A stretch of 64,000 nucleotides of DNA. Origin: an uncultured Eubacteriales bacterium. GTDB taxonomy: Bacteria; Bacillota; Clostridia; Christensenellales; Borkfalkiaceae. Of this stretch, positions 43,083 to 51,553 are shown in pieces. The position numbers were made by a program, and so were the translations under genes. Location: positions 62,001 to 126,000 of the forward strand of contig CATZMZ010000002.1 of the NCBI GenBank assembly GCA_958421945.1. The letters run 5' to 3'. The notes beneath the pieces are model-generated. The model saw only the letters and a program-made list of their open reading frames with translations, did no database searches and had not been told where the DNA came from. Within the stretch, counting starts at the first letter, position 1; the number at the start of each line of letters is the position of its first letter.

Positions 43083-43715
43083 ATGAACAACGATAACGTA
43101 AAATCCGTCGGCGTAGACGCAAGCGCGCTTTTCAATATAAGTTACGGCTTATACGTCGTTACCACCAACGACGGGAAAAAGGATAACGGCTGCATAGTCA
43201 ATACGGTGGTTCAGATTACGTCTTCTCCGCTTAAAGTGGCGGTAACCGTAAACAAACAGAATTATACGTGCGAAACGATTGTTAAAACGGGCGTTCTGAA
43301 CGTCAACTGTCTTACGGAAAGCACACCCTTTTCCACTTTTGAAAGATTCGGTTTTAAAAGCGGCAAAACCGTCGACAAATTCGGCGAAGAAAATCTTAAA
43401 CGCAGCGCGAACGGTTTAGTCGTGCTTTCGGAAAACGTCAATTCGTTTTTATCGCTCGCGGTGGAAGAGAAAATAGATTCAGGCACGCATATCACGTTTA
43501 TATGTTCGGTAGAAGAAGCGGCTAATCTTTCAAAAGGCGAAACAATGACCTATTCTTATTACCACAAAAACGTCAAACCCAAACCCGCACCCAAGGCGGC
43601 GAAGGGGTTTGTATGCAAGATATGCGGATACGTTTACGAAGGCGAAACGCTGCCGCCCGACTTCGTATGCCCGTGGTGTAAACACGGCGCGGCGGATTTT
43701 GAACCGATTACCTGA
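43083..43715 (+). CDS. hrb: Flavin reductase-rubredoxin fusion (high-molecular-weight rubredoxin, Hrb)
   Basis: Residues 1-160 are an FMN-binding flavin-reductase split barrel (FNISYGLYVVTTNDGKKDNGCIVNT..., NYTCETIVKTGVLNVNCL). Residues 170-210 are a rubredoxin (FVCKICGYVYEGETLPPDFVCPWCKHGAADFEPI). This is the architecture of Hrb from Moorella and other Clostridia, which passes electrons from NAD(P)H to flavodiiron proteins or rubrerythrins. The neighbouring rubrerythrin is a natural acceptor. ATG 43083 is chosen because longer readings run back into rbr. The ribosome binding site is weak. Confidence 0.9.
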   Translation: MNNDNVKSVGVDASALFNISYGLYVVTTNDGKKDNGCIVNTVVQITSSPLKVAVTVNKQNYTCETIVKTGVLNVNCLTESTPFSTFERFGFKSGKTVDKFGEENLKRSANGLVVLSENVNSFLSLAVEEKIDSGTHITFICSVEEAANLSKGETMTYSYYHKNVKPKPAPKAAKGFVCKICGYVYEGETLPPDFVCPWCKHGAADFEPIT

Positions 43716-43763
43716 AACAATTGCGGAGCATATCCGCAGAAAAAATATTAAAGGAGTATACAT

Positions 43764-44330
43764 ATGAAAAGTATTACCAAACTCGATTTACAGTACGCAC
43801 ACCGTTTTTACGGATTTAAGGGGGAAGCGCAGTATCTTCACGGACACACGGGGACTCTTACCATAGAAGTGGAAGACTCCGTCAACGCGGGCGTTAATAT
43901 GGTTTTCCCCTGCAACGAAATACAGAAGACCGCCTGGGAAGTTCTTAAAAACTTCGACCACGCGCTCATTCTCCGCAAAGACGACCCGCTTCTTCCCGCG
44001 ATTTTAGCGGTATATGAAAAACAGGGAATAAAGGACGGCGCGCCCACAAACGTTATGAAAGGACCTGCGTTCAGCACCGAACTCGCCACAGCGTATCCCG
44101 ATTGCCGTCTCGTCGTTACCAAAGAAACGATGACGGTGGAAGGTATGATAAAAATCGTTTACGACCTTTTGAAAGACAAACTCAATATCGTAAAACTTAC
44201 CTTTACCAGCGGCGTCAACGCGGCTTCGGAAGAATTTCCTTCGCGCTTGAGTTTAAGCCGCTGCCCGCTCTGCGGAATCACGCTCGACGAAAACGGCGTT
44301 TGCCCCAAATGCGGTTACAAAAAACCGTAA
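43764..44330 (+). CDS. 6-pyruvoyl-tetrahydropterin-synthase-like protein with C-terminal zinc ribbon, catalytic Cys replaced
   Basis: Residues 1-160 have the QueD/PTPS T-fold. Zinc ligands are H13 (YAHRF) and H26/H28 (YLHGH), a second conserved pair is in NFDHALIL, and the strand containing TMTVEG follows. The family's catalytic cysteine, four residues before HGH, is Ala22 here, so normal QueD chemistry is doubtful. Residues 160-188 add a zinc ribbon (CPLCG, 12 residues, CPKCG). It is the last gene of the Fur-rubrerythrin-Hrb operon, with an AAAGGAG site. No queuosine or folate genes are near. A role in the stress response, with an unknown substrate, is inferred from context. Confidence 0.78.
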   Translation: MKSITKLDLQYAHRFYGFKGEAQYLHGHTGTLTIEVEDSVNAGVNMVFPCNEIQKTAWEVLKNFDHALILRKDDPLLPAILAVYEKQGIKDGAPTNVMKGPAFSTELATAYPDCRLVVTKETMTVEGMIKIVYDLLKDKLNIVKLTFTSGVNAASEEFPSRLSLSRCPLCGITLDENGVCPKCGYKKP

Positions 44331-44360
44331 GTCGTGTGAAAACAGTTCAATATGACCTAT

Positions 44361-44410
44361 AAAAAGGCGGCGGAAGTCGGAGAATCCTACTTTCGCCGTT
44401 TTTTCTTTTC
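44361..44410 (+). terminator. Intrinsic terminator of the Fur-rbr-hrb operon
   Basis: A 10-base stem with one G-T pair (44368-44377 with 44389-44398), an inner GGA/TCC stem, and flanking AAAAA/TTTTTT that extends the helix and supplies the T-run. Confidence 0.8.
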
Positions 44411-44533
44411 CCGCAATTTACAGCGTTTTCCGTTTTTTCTATGGACTTTCGCTGTTTTTACTCGCCTTTTCCGACGGTTAAACGCAGTTTTTCGCTCTGT
44501 TTCGTTAATAACGGCTTTTGACAAAACGAAAAT

Positions 44534-44576
44534 ACGCCCGAAATATCCAAACGAGATATTTCGGGCGTAAAGTTTT
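44534..44576. terminator. Bidirectional terminator, mainly for tkt
   Basis: A 13-base perfect stem (44534-44546 with 44556-44568). The minus-strand side is followed by TATTTTCGTTTTG and the plus-strand side by AAAGTTTTT. Confidence 0.8.
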
Positions 44577-44610
44577 TAAATTGCGGTTTTCCGAACAGAA
44601 GGTGTAAAGG

Positions 44611-46587
44611 TTATTTAGACAAAACCTCTTTCGCCGCCTCGACGACCTTTTCGGTGGTAAATCCGTATTTTTCGAACAGCTGCTTCGCGGGTGCGGACGC
44701 GCCGAACGTTTCGATACCGACGACCTTTCCGTCAAGACCGACGTATTTATACCAGCACATGGGCGAGCCGGCTTCGATTGCGACCCTCGCTCTGACCGAC
44801 TTGGGCAGGACGCTGTCTTTATATCTGCGGCTTTGCGCCTCGAAATCCTCTACGCAAGGCATAGAAACGACTCTCGCGTCGATACCTTCTTTGGCAAGCT
44901 CGGCTTTCGCGGAGACCGCAAGTCCGACCTCCGACCCCGTTGCGATAAGGATAACGTCGGGGACTTTCTTGGTGCTGTCGGCAAGGATATATCCGCCCTT
45001 AAACGCGTCTTTGCCCGTACCGTCGAGCATAGGCAGCGTCTGTCTCGATAACACGAGGCAAGAGGGGTTTTTGCCCGTTAAAGCCGAAATCCACGCCGCC
45101 GCCGTTTCTCTGCCGTCCGCGGGGCGATAAACTCTCATATTCGGCATAGCGCGAAGACCCGCAAGGTGTTCGACAGGCTGATGGGTAGGTCCGTCCTCAC
45201 CGACGCCGATGGAATCGTGCGTAAGGATATAGGTAACGGGGATTTCCATAATAGCGGACATACGCATAGCGTTCTTCATATAATCGGAGAACACCGCGAA
45301 GGTCGCGCAATAGGGCATAAGTCCGCCGTGCAGATACATACCGTTGCAGATAGCCGCCATAGCGTGTTCTCTTATGCCGAAGTGCATGTTAGAACCCGTC
45401 CTTTCGGTGGCGGAATAGCTGCCGCGCGCTTTAATGTTAGACTTATTAGCGGGGGCTAAGTCTGCCGAACCGCCTATAAGGTTAGGCACGTATTTGGCAA
45501 GTTTATTTAAAACGGTGTTGCCGTAGCCTCTCGAAGCGTCGTCCTTTTCGAACTGCCAAAGCTCTTCGGCGGCGTTGAGCGCGTCGGAGAAATCGTTTTT
45601 CTTCCACGCCTTGTATTCGGCGGCAAGCTCGGGGTACGCGGCTTCGTAATCTTTAAAGAGTTGTTTCCATTGTCTTTCTGCTTTTTTGCCGCGGTTAGCA
45701 AACTTTTTGCAATGTTTGAAAACTTCTTCGGGGACTTCGAAAGGAGGCAAATCCCAGCCGAGCGTTTTGCGAAGCGCGGCGACGTTTTCCTCGCCGAGCG
45801 GCGCGCCGTGGCAGCTTGCCTTGCCTTGTAAGGGAGAACCGAAGCCTATTTCCGATTTAACGATAATAAGCGAGGGTTTTTCCGTTTCGGCTTTCGCCTT
45901 TTTAATCGCGCGGTTAAGCGCGGGGAGATCGTTAGCGTCTTTAACCTTGATAACCTGCCAGCCGAGCGCCTCGTGACGTTTGCCGACGTCCTCGTTAAAG
46001 GTAATATCGGTGCTGCCCTCGATGGTTATGTCGTTATCGTCGTAGAACACGATAAGCTTGCCGAGTTTAAGCGAGCCGGCAAGAGAAGCGGCTTCGTTTT
46101 CGATGCCCTCCTGCATACAGCCGTCGCCGCAAAGCGCATAGGTGTAATGGTCGACGACGGGGAAACCGTCCTTATTAAATTTGGCGGCGAGATAATTCTC
46201 CGCGATAGCCATACCGACGGCGTTGGCGATGCCTTGTCCGAGCGGGCCGGTAGAAGTTTCCACGCCGGGGCAAACGCGGTATTCGGGGTGTCCCGCCGTG
46301 CGCGAGCCTAACTGACGGAAGCTCATAAGTTCTTCTTTTTTAAGACCGAAGCCGAAAAGGTAATAAAGCGCGTAATCGAGCATGGAAGCGTGTCCCGCGG
46401 AAAGAACGAATCTGTCGCGGTTATCGAAAGCGGTGTCCTTCGGGTTAAAGGTCATGTTGGTAAAAGCGGCGTAGCCGATGGGCGCAGCGCCGAGCGGCAT
46501 ACCGGGGTGTCCGGAATTAGCTTTCTGGATTGCGTCCGCGGATAACATTCTTATCGCGTTTACCGTAAGTTGTTTAACGTCTGCCAT
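44611..46587 (-). CDS. tkt: Transketolase
   Basis: Transketolase moves two-carbon ketol units between sugar phosphates in the non-oxidative pentose phosphate pathway, with thiamine diphosphate. This is the full-length single-chain enzyme (658 aa). It has GHPGMPLGAAPI near the N-terminus, the ThDP motif GDGCMQEG...(about 25)...N (ALCGDGCMQEGIENEAASLAG to FYDDNDITIEG), and the pyrimidine-domain segment GIREHAMAAICNGMYLHGG with the catalytic Glu. ATG 46587 (MADVKQLTV) has an AGGAGG site; the longer reading has none. Confidence 0.97.
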   Translation of the reverse strand: MADVKQLTVNAIRMLSADAIQKANSGHPGMPLGAAPIGYAAFTNMTFNPKDTAFDNRDRFVLSAGHASMLDYALYYLFGFGLKKEELMSFRQLGSRTAGHPEYRVCPGVETSTGPLGQGIANAVGMAIAENYLAAKFNKDGFPVVDHYTYALCGDGCMQEGIENEAASLAGSLKLGKLIVFYDDNDITIEGSTDITFNEDVGKRHEALGWQVIKVKDANDLPALNRAIKKAKAETEKPSLIIVKSEIGFGSPLQGKASCHGAPLGEENVAALRKTLGWDLPPFEVPEEVFKHCKKFANRGKKAERQWKQLFKDYEAAYPELAAEYKAWKKNDFSDALNAAEELWQFEKDDASRGYGNTVLNKLAKYVPNLIGGSADLAPANKSNIKARGSYSATERTGSNMHFGIREHAMAAICNGMYLHGGLMPYCATFAVFSDYMKNAMRMSAIMEIPVTYILTHDSIGVGEDGPTHQPVEHLAGLRAMPNMRVYRPADGRETAAAWISALTGKNPSCLVLSRQTLPMLDGTGKDAFKGGYILADSTKKVPDVILIATGSEVGLAVSAKAELAKEGIDARVVSMPCVEDFEAQSRRYKDSVLPKSVRARVAIEAGSPMCWYKYVGLDGKVVGIETFGASAPAKQLFEKYGFTTEKVVEAAKEVLSK

Positions 46588-46649
46588 AATTTCCTCCTGA
46601 AATCGCGCGGAATTTCTCCTTTCGGACACCGCGCGTTCGTTTTAGTTAT

Positions 46650-46678
46650 ATTATAGGTTATTTTCAAGGCTTTTTCAA
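46650..46678 (-). promoter_or_regulatory. Sigma-A promoter of tkt
   Basis: Minus strand: TTGAAA (46678-46673), 17 bases, TATAAT (46655-46650). The predicted start is about 46643, with a 56-base leader. Confidence 0.75.
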
Positions 46679-46718
46679 GTCTTTTTAACTAAAATATATG
46701 TAAAATATAATAAAAAAC

Positions 46719-46784
46719 TTGACATATTCGCTTAACTCGTGCAATAATTATACTACGCCATTTTAAATTTTGCGCAAAATGGCG
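46719..46784 (+). promoter_or_regulatory. proS promoter and start-proximal hairpin
   Basis: TTGACA at 46719-46724 and AATAAT at 46743-46748 (18-base spacer) predict a start near 46755. The next bases form CGCCATTTT/AAAATGGCG (46756-46764 with 46776-46784), overlapping a second, mutually exclusive palindrome ATTTTGCGCAAAAT (46767-46780). No T-box motif is visible, although proS genes are often T-box controlled. Confidence 0.45.
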
Positions 46785-46804
46785 ATTTATTTCGCGGAGA
46801 TATT

Positions 46805-48235
46805 ATGGACGAGAAACAATTTGTAAAAGAAATAGCAGACATAGACGAAAACTTTACGCAATGGTATACCGACGTGGTTTTAAAAACCGAGCTTGTGGAT
46901 TACGGTCCGGTTAAAGGCACGATGGTTATCCGCCCTTACGGTTACGCTATATGGGAAAATATACAGAAGGATATGGACAGACGGTTTAAGGAAACGGGTT
47001 CGCAGAACGCGTATTTCCCGTTGCTTATTCCTATGAGCTTTTTTACCAAAGAGCAGGAACACGTCGAAGGGTTCGCGCCGGAGGTTGCCGTGGTTACGCA
47101 CGCGGGGGGCGCAAAGCTCGACGAGCCGCTCGCTATCCGCCCGACGAGCGAAACGATTATCGGCACTATGTATTCCAAATGGATTCAGTCTTACCGCGAT
47201 TTACCCGTGATTATGAATCAGTGGTGTAACGTTATGCGTTGGGAAAAAACAACCCGTCCGTTCCTCCGTACGAGCGAGTTTTTATGGCAGGAAGGGCATA
47301 CCGTCCACGCGACCGAGGAGGAAGCGATGGAAGAAACCATGCGTATGCTCGACGTGTATAAATCGTTTGCGGAAGAAACGCTCGCTATCCCCGTTATCTG
47401 CGGCAGAAAAACCGAAAAGGAAAAATTCGCGGGCGCGGTCGCAACGTTCGGCATGGAAGCAATGATGCTCGACGGCAAAAGCTTACAGGCAGGCACTTCT
47501 CACTATCTCGGTCAGAACTTCGCCAAAGCTTTCGACATAAAATATCTCGATAAGGACGGTTCTCTTAAATACGGCTATACCACCTCTTGGGGTACGTCTA
47601 CCCGTATGATAGGCGCGATAATCATGGCGCACGGCGATAAGCGCGGGCTGGTGCTTCCTCCTAAGGTTGCGCCTTATCAGGTCGTTATCGTTCCCGTTGC
47701 CGCGCACAAAGGCGGCGTGAACGAAAAATCGCAGGAGCTTATGCAGTCGCTCGTCGCGGCGGACGTAAGGGTTAAGCTCGACCTCCGCGATATGAGTCCC
47801 GGCAGAAAGTTTAACGACTGGGAGATGAAAGGCGTTCCCGTCCGCGTAGAGGTCGGTCCGCGCGATTTGGAAAACGGCGTTGCGGTGGTTATGCGCCGCG
47901 ACACGCTCGAAAAATTCACCGTCCGGCTTGACGAGCTGGTAGGTTACGTCAAACGCCTGCTCGGGGAAATTCAAAAGGATATGCTCGAAAATTCAAGAAA
48001 GAGAAGGGACGCGAAAATCGTTGAAGCGGACTCTCTCGACGGTATACTTTCGGGCGTGGAAGGTAAAAATTTCGTTAAAGCGGGCTGGTGCGGTTGCAGA
48101 GAGTGCGAGGATAAGGTTAAAGAATATGCGCAGGCCACCGCGCGTGTTATGGCGGACGAGGAGGGTATTCCCGAACGTTGCGCCGTCTGCGGCAAGCCGG
48201 CAAAGCATAAGGTTATTTTTGCAAGAGCTTATTAA
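46805..48235 (+). CDS. proS: Prolyl-tRNA synthetase, short (archaeal/eukaryote-like) type
   Basis: This 476-aa class II synthetase charges tRNA-Pro. It lacks the INS editing domain of the long bacterial form and has the short-type C-terminal zinc-binding extension instead (GWCGCRECEDKVKEY ... CAVCGKPAKHKVIFARAY). Motif 2 region is RWEKTTRPFLRTSEFLWQEGHT, and motif 3 is in YTTSWGTSTRMIGAIIMAHGD. The short type occurs in many Clostridia. A CGGAG site precedes the ATG. Confidence 0.97.
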   Translation: MDEKQFVKEIADIDENFTQWYTDVVLKTELVDYGPVKGTMVIRPYGYAIWENIQKDMDRRFKETGSQNAYFPLLIPMSFFTKEQEHVEGFAPEVAVVTHAGGAKLDEPLAIRPTSETIIGTMYSKWIQSYRDLPVIMNQWCNVMRWEKTTRPFLRTSEFLWQEGHTVHATEEEAMEETMRMLDVYKSFAEETLAIPVICGRKTEKEKFAGAVATFGMEAMMLDGKSLQAGTSHYLGQNFAKAFDIKYLDKDGSLKYGYTTSWGTSTRMIGAIIMAHGDKRGLVLPPKVAPYQVVIVPVAAHKGGVNEKSQELMQSLVAADVRVKLDLRDMSPGRKFNDWEMKGVPVRVEVGPRDLENGVAVVMRRDTLEKFTVRLDELVGYVKRLLGEIQKDMLENSRKRRDAKIVEADSLDGILSGVEGKNFVKAGWCGCRECEDKVKEYAQATARVMADEEGIPERCAVCGKPAKHKVIFARAY

Positions 48236-48270
48236 CCGTTCCCGCGGTAAGCTCGAAGGGGATTTTGTTA

Positions 48271-49107
48271 ATGGTTATTGAAATTAGTAAGGAAATCGGG
48301 TTAAGAGTAACTGTCGGCGACGTCACTATGCAAGATGCGTTGCCTTTCGGCGGAATGATTGCAATCGCCTGCGCCGTTCTCGCCGTGACTCTCGCGTTTT
48401 ACGTGCTGCGTTCGCTCGGTCTTTATACGCTTGCAAAAAAGAACGGCGTTAAAGGCGCGTTCGTCGCGTGGATTCCTTTCGCCTGGATTTACGTCGTGTG
48501 CATGCTTATCGGCGACGGGCGGTTTTTCGGCTGGACTTTCAAGCAAATCGCGCTGCTCGCGCTCGTGGTTTTCTCGATTAACGGAATTTTCGATATTTTG
48601 TATAACGCGTTATCGTACGTTCCCGTTATCGGCTATTTTTTGCAGGGCGGCACGATTACTCTTTTAGAGGAAAACGGCGGAATGAAACTCTTTCTCGGCG
48701 AGGATTTCCTCAACCCTTATTCTAATTATAACGCGGTTAAAGCGTTCCTCAACGTTACGTATTACGTGAACGGCGTGCTGTCGCTCGTGGTTACGGTCGT
48801 TATCGTTTTCGCGTTTATCGCGCTTTTCAGAAAGTTCTGGCCGCAGCATTACATTCTCGCGTCGGTGTTGTCCGTTATGGGATTGTTCCCGCCGTTCGTA
48901 TTCGCGATAAGAAACATGCAACCCGTGAATTATGCGGATTATCTGCGTTCGCGTTTTTATTACGCCGATTCTTACGGTCAGAATCCGCCGCAAGGAACGC
49001 CGCGCCCGCCCGAAAGTCCTTTCGGTGAGTTTGCGGAACGCGGCGATAAAGACCCCGGCGACCCCTTTGCGGAATTCTCCGATAACGATAAAAAAGAAGA
49101 TAAATAA
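48271..49107 (+). CDS. Membrane protein of unknown function, upstream of mnmE
   Basis: This 278-aa protein has about five hydrophobic segments (roughly 27-47, 64-80, 89-110, 165-187 and 195-213) and a hydrophilic, proline- and acid-rich C-terminal tail with two similar units (SPFGEFAERGDKDPGD and DPFAEFSDNDKKEDK). I do not recognise the family. AAGGGG lies nine bases before ATG 48271; an in-frame TTG at 48265 is less likely. It follows proS by 35 bases, and its stop overlaps the mnmE start by one base, suggesting co-transcription. Confidence 0.75.
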   Translation: MVIEISKEIGLRVTVGDVTMQDALPFGGMIAIACAVLAVTLAFYVLRSLGLYTLAKKNGVKGAFVAWIPFAWIYVVCMLIGDGRFFGWTFKQIALLALVVFSINGIFDILYNALSYVPVIGYFLQGGTITLLEENGGMKLFLGEDFLNPYSNYNAVKAFLNVTYYVNGVLSLVVTVVIVFAFIALFRKFWPQHYILASVLSVMGLFPPFVFAIRNMQPVNYADYLRSRFYYADSYGQNPPQGTPRPPESPFGEFAERGDKDPGDPFAEFSDNDKKEDK

Positions 49108-50441
49108 TGACTAACGAAAACATTGCCGCAATATCTACCGCGCTCGGCGCGGCGGGTGTTGCGGTTATACGTATCAGCGGCGATTCTCCGTTAAAGGTCG
49201 CCGAAAAAATTTTTAAACCCATCGGCAAAACCCCCGTTTCGCGGTTCGAGCCGAATAAAATGTACGTCGGCGAACTTAACGCGGACGCGTTTTGCGACCG
49301 CTGTATGTGCGTTTATTTCAAAGCGCCCAGATCTTTTACGGGCGAGGACGTGGTGGAATTTCACACCCACGGCGGCACTGCCATCGTTAAGGGCGTTTTA
49401 AGCAAAATTCTCTGTTCGGGCGCAAGGCTCGCCGAACGCGGCGAATTTACCAAACGCGCGTTTATTAACGGCAAAATGTCCCTTTCCTCTGCGGAAGGGT
49501 TAATCGATATGATTAACAGCGAAACGGAAAGCGGGGTTCGCGCCGGCTATGCGCTTTACCGCGAAAAGCTCACGGAAAAAGTGAACGCGATGCAGAATAA
49601 GCTGTTGGACGCTATTTCCCGCATAGACGTGGATATGGATTTCCCCGAAGAGGATATTCCCGAAATTTCCGAGAAAGCCGTGCGCGACGACTTAAAAGAC
49701 GTTTTGACAGAAGTCGAATCGCTCGTTTCCTCGTATAAAACGGGCAGGGTGCTTAAAAACGGCGTTAAAATCGCCATTGCAGGCAAGCCGAATACGGGGA
49801 AAAGCTCTTTGTTAAACGCGCTTTTGCAATACGATAAGGCTATCGTTTCGGGCGTCGCGGGGACGACGAGGGACGTCGTCGAGGGTGCGCTCGATTATAA
49901 CGGCGTGCGTTTTAATTTTTTCGATACCGCCGGCATACGTGAAACTTCCGACGAGGTGGAACATATCGGCGTCGCGCTGTCGGAAAAGGTCGCGCGCGAG
50001 AGCGACGCGGTGCTGTTCGTTGCGGACGCGGGCGATTTTAACGAGCAGGACGAGAAGATTTACGCTTCCGTTAAGCGGGATAATTGCATATTCGTCGTAA
50101 ATAAAACGGACGTAAGCGACCGCAAAATCGACGGGGCGGATATTTATATTTCCGCCAAAACGGGCGAAAACGTGGAAAATCTGAAGGAGCTTTTATACGA
50201 GCGCACCGTCGGCACGGTCGATACGTCTGCCGATTATTTGTGTGAGGAACGGCATTTGGCGGCGTTAAAAGCCACGCAGGCAAGTCTTGTTTCCGCGCTT
50301 AACGCGCTCGGCAAAGAGCCTTTGGATATTTTATCAATAGACGTAAAAGCCGCGTGGGAAAAGTTAGGCGAGATAACGGGCAAAACCGCTACCGAAGAGA
50401 TAATAAGCAACATATTCAGCAAGTTTTGCGTCGGTAAATAA
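49107..50441 (+). CDS. mnmE: tRNA modification GTPase MnmE
   Basis: MnmE works with MnmG to install cmnm5U or related groups at tRNA wobble uridine 34. This 444-aa protein has the N-terminal THF-binding domain (RISGDSPLKVAEKIF, HTHGGTAIVKGVL), helical linker (RGEFTKRAFINGKMSLSSAEGLIDMI), G domain (GKPNTGKSSLLNALL; DTAGIRETSDEVEHIG with the arginine-finger-free MnmE switch; NKTD), and the invariant C-terminal FCVGK. No mnmG is in the window. The start overlaps the upstream stop (TAATGA). Confidence 0.97.
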   Translation: MTNENIAAISTALGAAGVAVIRISGDSPLKVAEKIFKPIGKTPVSRFEPNKMYVGELNADAFCDRCMCVYFKAPRSFTGEDVVEFHTHGGTAIVKGVLSKILCSGARLAERGEFTKRAFINGKMSLSSAEGLIDMINSETESGVRAGYALYREKLTEKVNAMQNKLLDAISRIDVDMDFPEEDIPEISEKAVRDDLKDVLTEVESLVSSYKTGRVLKNGVKIAIAGKPNTGKSSLLNALLQYDKAIVSGVAGTTRDVVEGALDYNGVRFNFFDTAGIRETSDEVEHIGVALSEKVARESDAVLFVADAGDFNEQDEKIYASVKRDNCIFVVNKTDVSDRKIDGADIYISAKTGENVENLKELLYERTVGTVDTSADYLCEERHLAALKATQASLVSALNALGKEPLDILSIDVKAAWEKLGEITGKTATEEIISNIFSKFCVGK

Positions 50442-50605
50442 CGGTGTTTTTCTCCGTTGATACTCTGTCAAGCGGAAACTCACCCGTCCGTGCAAAACCA
50501 AAGCAAACCCCGTCGTTACGAGGATTTGCGCTATTTTGTTTTGCTCGTTTCGTATGCGATTAAACGGCGGAATTTTTAATCTTCTTTAACCGAGTGGAGG
50601 GAATA

Positions 50606-51508
50606 ATGGTTAATCTCGATTTATACAGGGTTTTTTACGCGGTGGCTAAGTGCGGAAGCCTTACCAAGGCCGCCGAAGAACTTTATATTTCTCAACCCGC
50701 GGTGTCGCAGGCGATTAAGCAGCTGGAAACACAGCTCGGCGGCACGCTTTTTAACCGCACGCACAAGGGGGTAGAGCTTTCCGAAACGGGCGGCAAACAA
50801 ATTCTTCCCATTGTCGAAAAGGCGTTAAAGCTGTTCGACGAAGCCGAAGCCAAATACGCGGAGCTTAAAGATACCGCTACGGGCGTTGTCAGAATTTGCG
50901 CGTCCGACACGGTAAGCACGCACTTTCTTATTCCCTACATAAAAGAGTATCACGATAAATTCCCCGAAGTAAACATCGTCTTGTTAAACGGCACGTCTTC
51001 CGAAACGATTGAAACGTTAAAAAATCAAAAGGGCGATATAGGTTTCGTTAATCTTCCCATCGACGACAGCGAAATTAACCTAATGAACGCCGTAATGCAG
51101 TTGCACGACGTGTTCGTTGCAAACGACGCTTTTTCGGAGCTGTTTGACGGCGTGGTAGACTTAAAAAGCTTGCAGGATTACCCTTTATTGATGCTTGAAG
51201 CGTCAACCGCAACGCAGCAGGCGATAACGGCGTTTACGGGCAGCCAGGGCGTGCATTTACACCCCGAAATCGAGCCTGCAAGTTTAGAACTTATGACGGA
51301 GCTTGCCAAAAACGGAATAGGCATTGCCTGTATCCCGCGCGAATTCGTCAGCCGCGAATTATCGGAAGGCTCGCTTAAAGAGATTAAAACCGACCCCGTG
51401 CTGCCTGCGCGCGCGCTCGCGCTTGCGTTGCCGAAAAACGAAAACCCGACTTTCGCCGTTCGCGAATTTATTAAGCTTATCGTTAATAAAATAAATAGTA
51501 AGGCGTAA
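50606..51508 (+). CDS. LysR family transcriptional regulator
   Basis: This 300-aa protein has an N-terminal winged helix (residues 5-63; SLTKAAEELYISQPAVSQAIKQLETQLGGTLFNRTHKG) and a C-terminal periplasmic-binding-protein-like effector domain (VRICASDTVSTHFLIPYIKEYHDKFPEV). Targets cannot be told; LysR regulators often control a divergent gene, but both neighbours run in the same direction. ATG 50606 is chosen because GGAGGG lies five bases ahead; the longer reading starts within that region. Confidence 0.94.
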   Translation: MVNLDLYRVFYAVAKCGSLTKAAEELYISQPAVSQAIKQLETQLGGTLFNRTHKGVELSETGGKQILPIVEKALKLFDEAEAKYAELKDTATGVVRICASDTVSTHFLIPYIKEYHDKFPEVNIVLLNGTSSETIETLKNQKGDIGFVNLPIDDSEINLMNAVMQLHDVFVANDAFSELFDGVVDLKSLQDYPLLMLEASTATQQAITAFTGSQGVHLHPEIEPASLELMTELAKNGIGIACIPREFVSRELSEGSLKEIKTDPVLPARALALALPKNENPTFAVREFIKLIVNKINSKA

Positions 51509-51553
51509 GGCTTGCTCGTTGCGCCTTAATCCGTTTGTCGTGGAGAGCGCGTG

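Noticed and set aside
43764..44330. Straight call of QueD for queuosine synthesis
   Set aside because: The catalytic cysteine is replaced by alanine, and queC, queE and queF are not adjacent. Only the fold-level assignment is kept.
44352..44570. 72-codon frame between the PTPS-like gene and tkt
   Set aside because: It reads through two terminators and has no ribosome binding site.
46640..46800. T-box leader for proS
   Set aside because: No T-box sequence (TGGNACCGCG-type) or long specifier stem is visible in the short space available.
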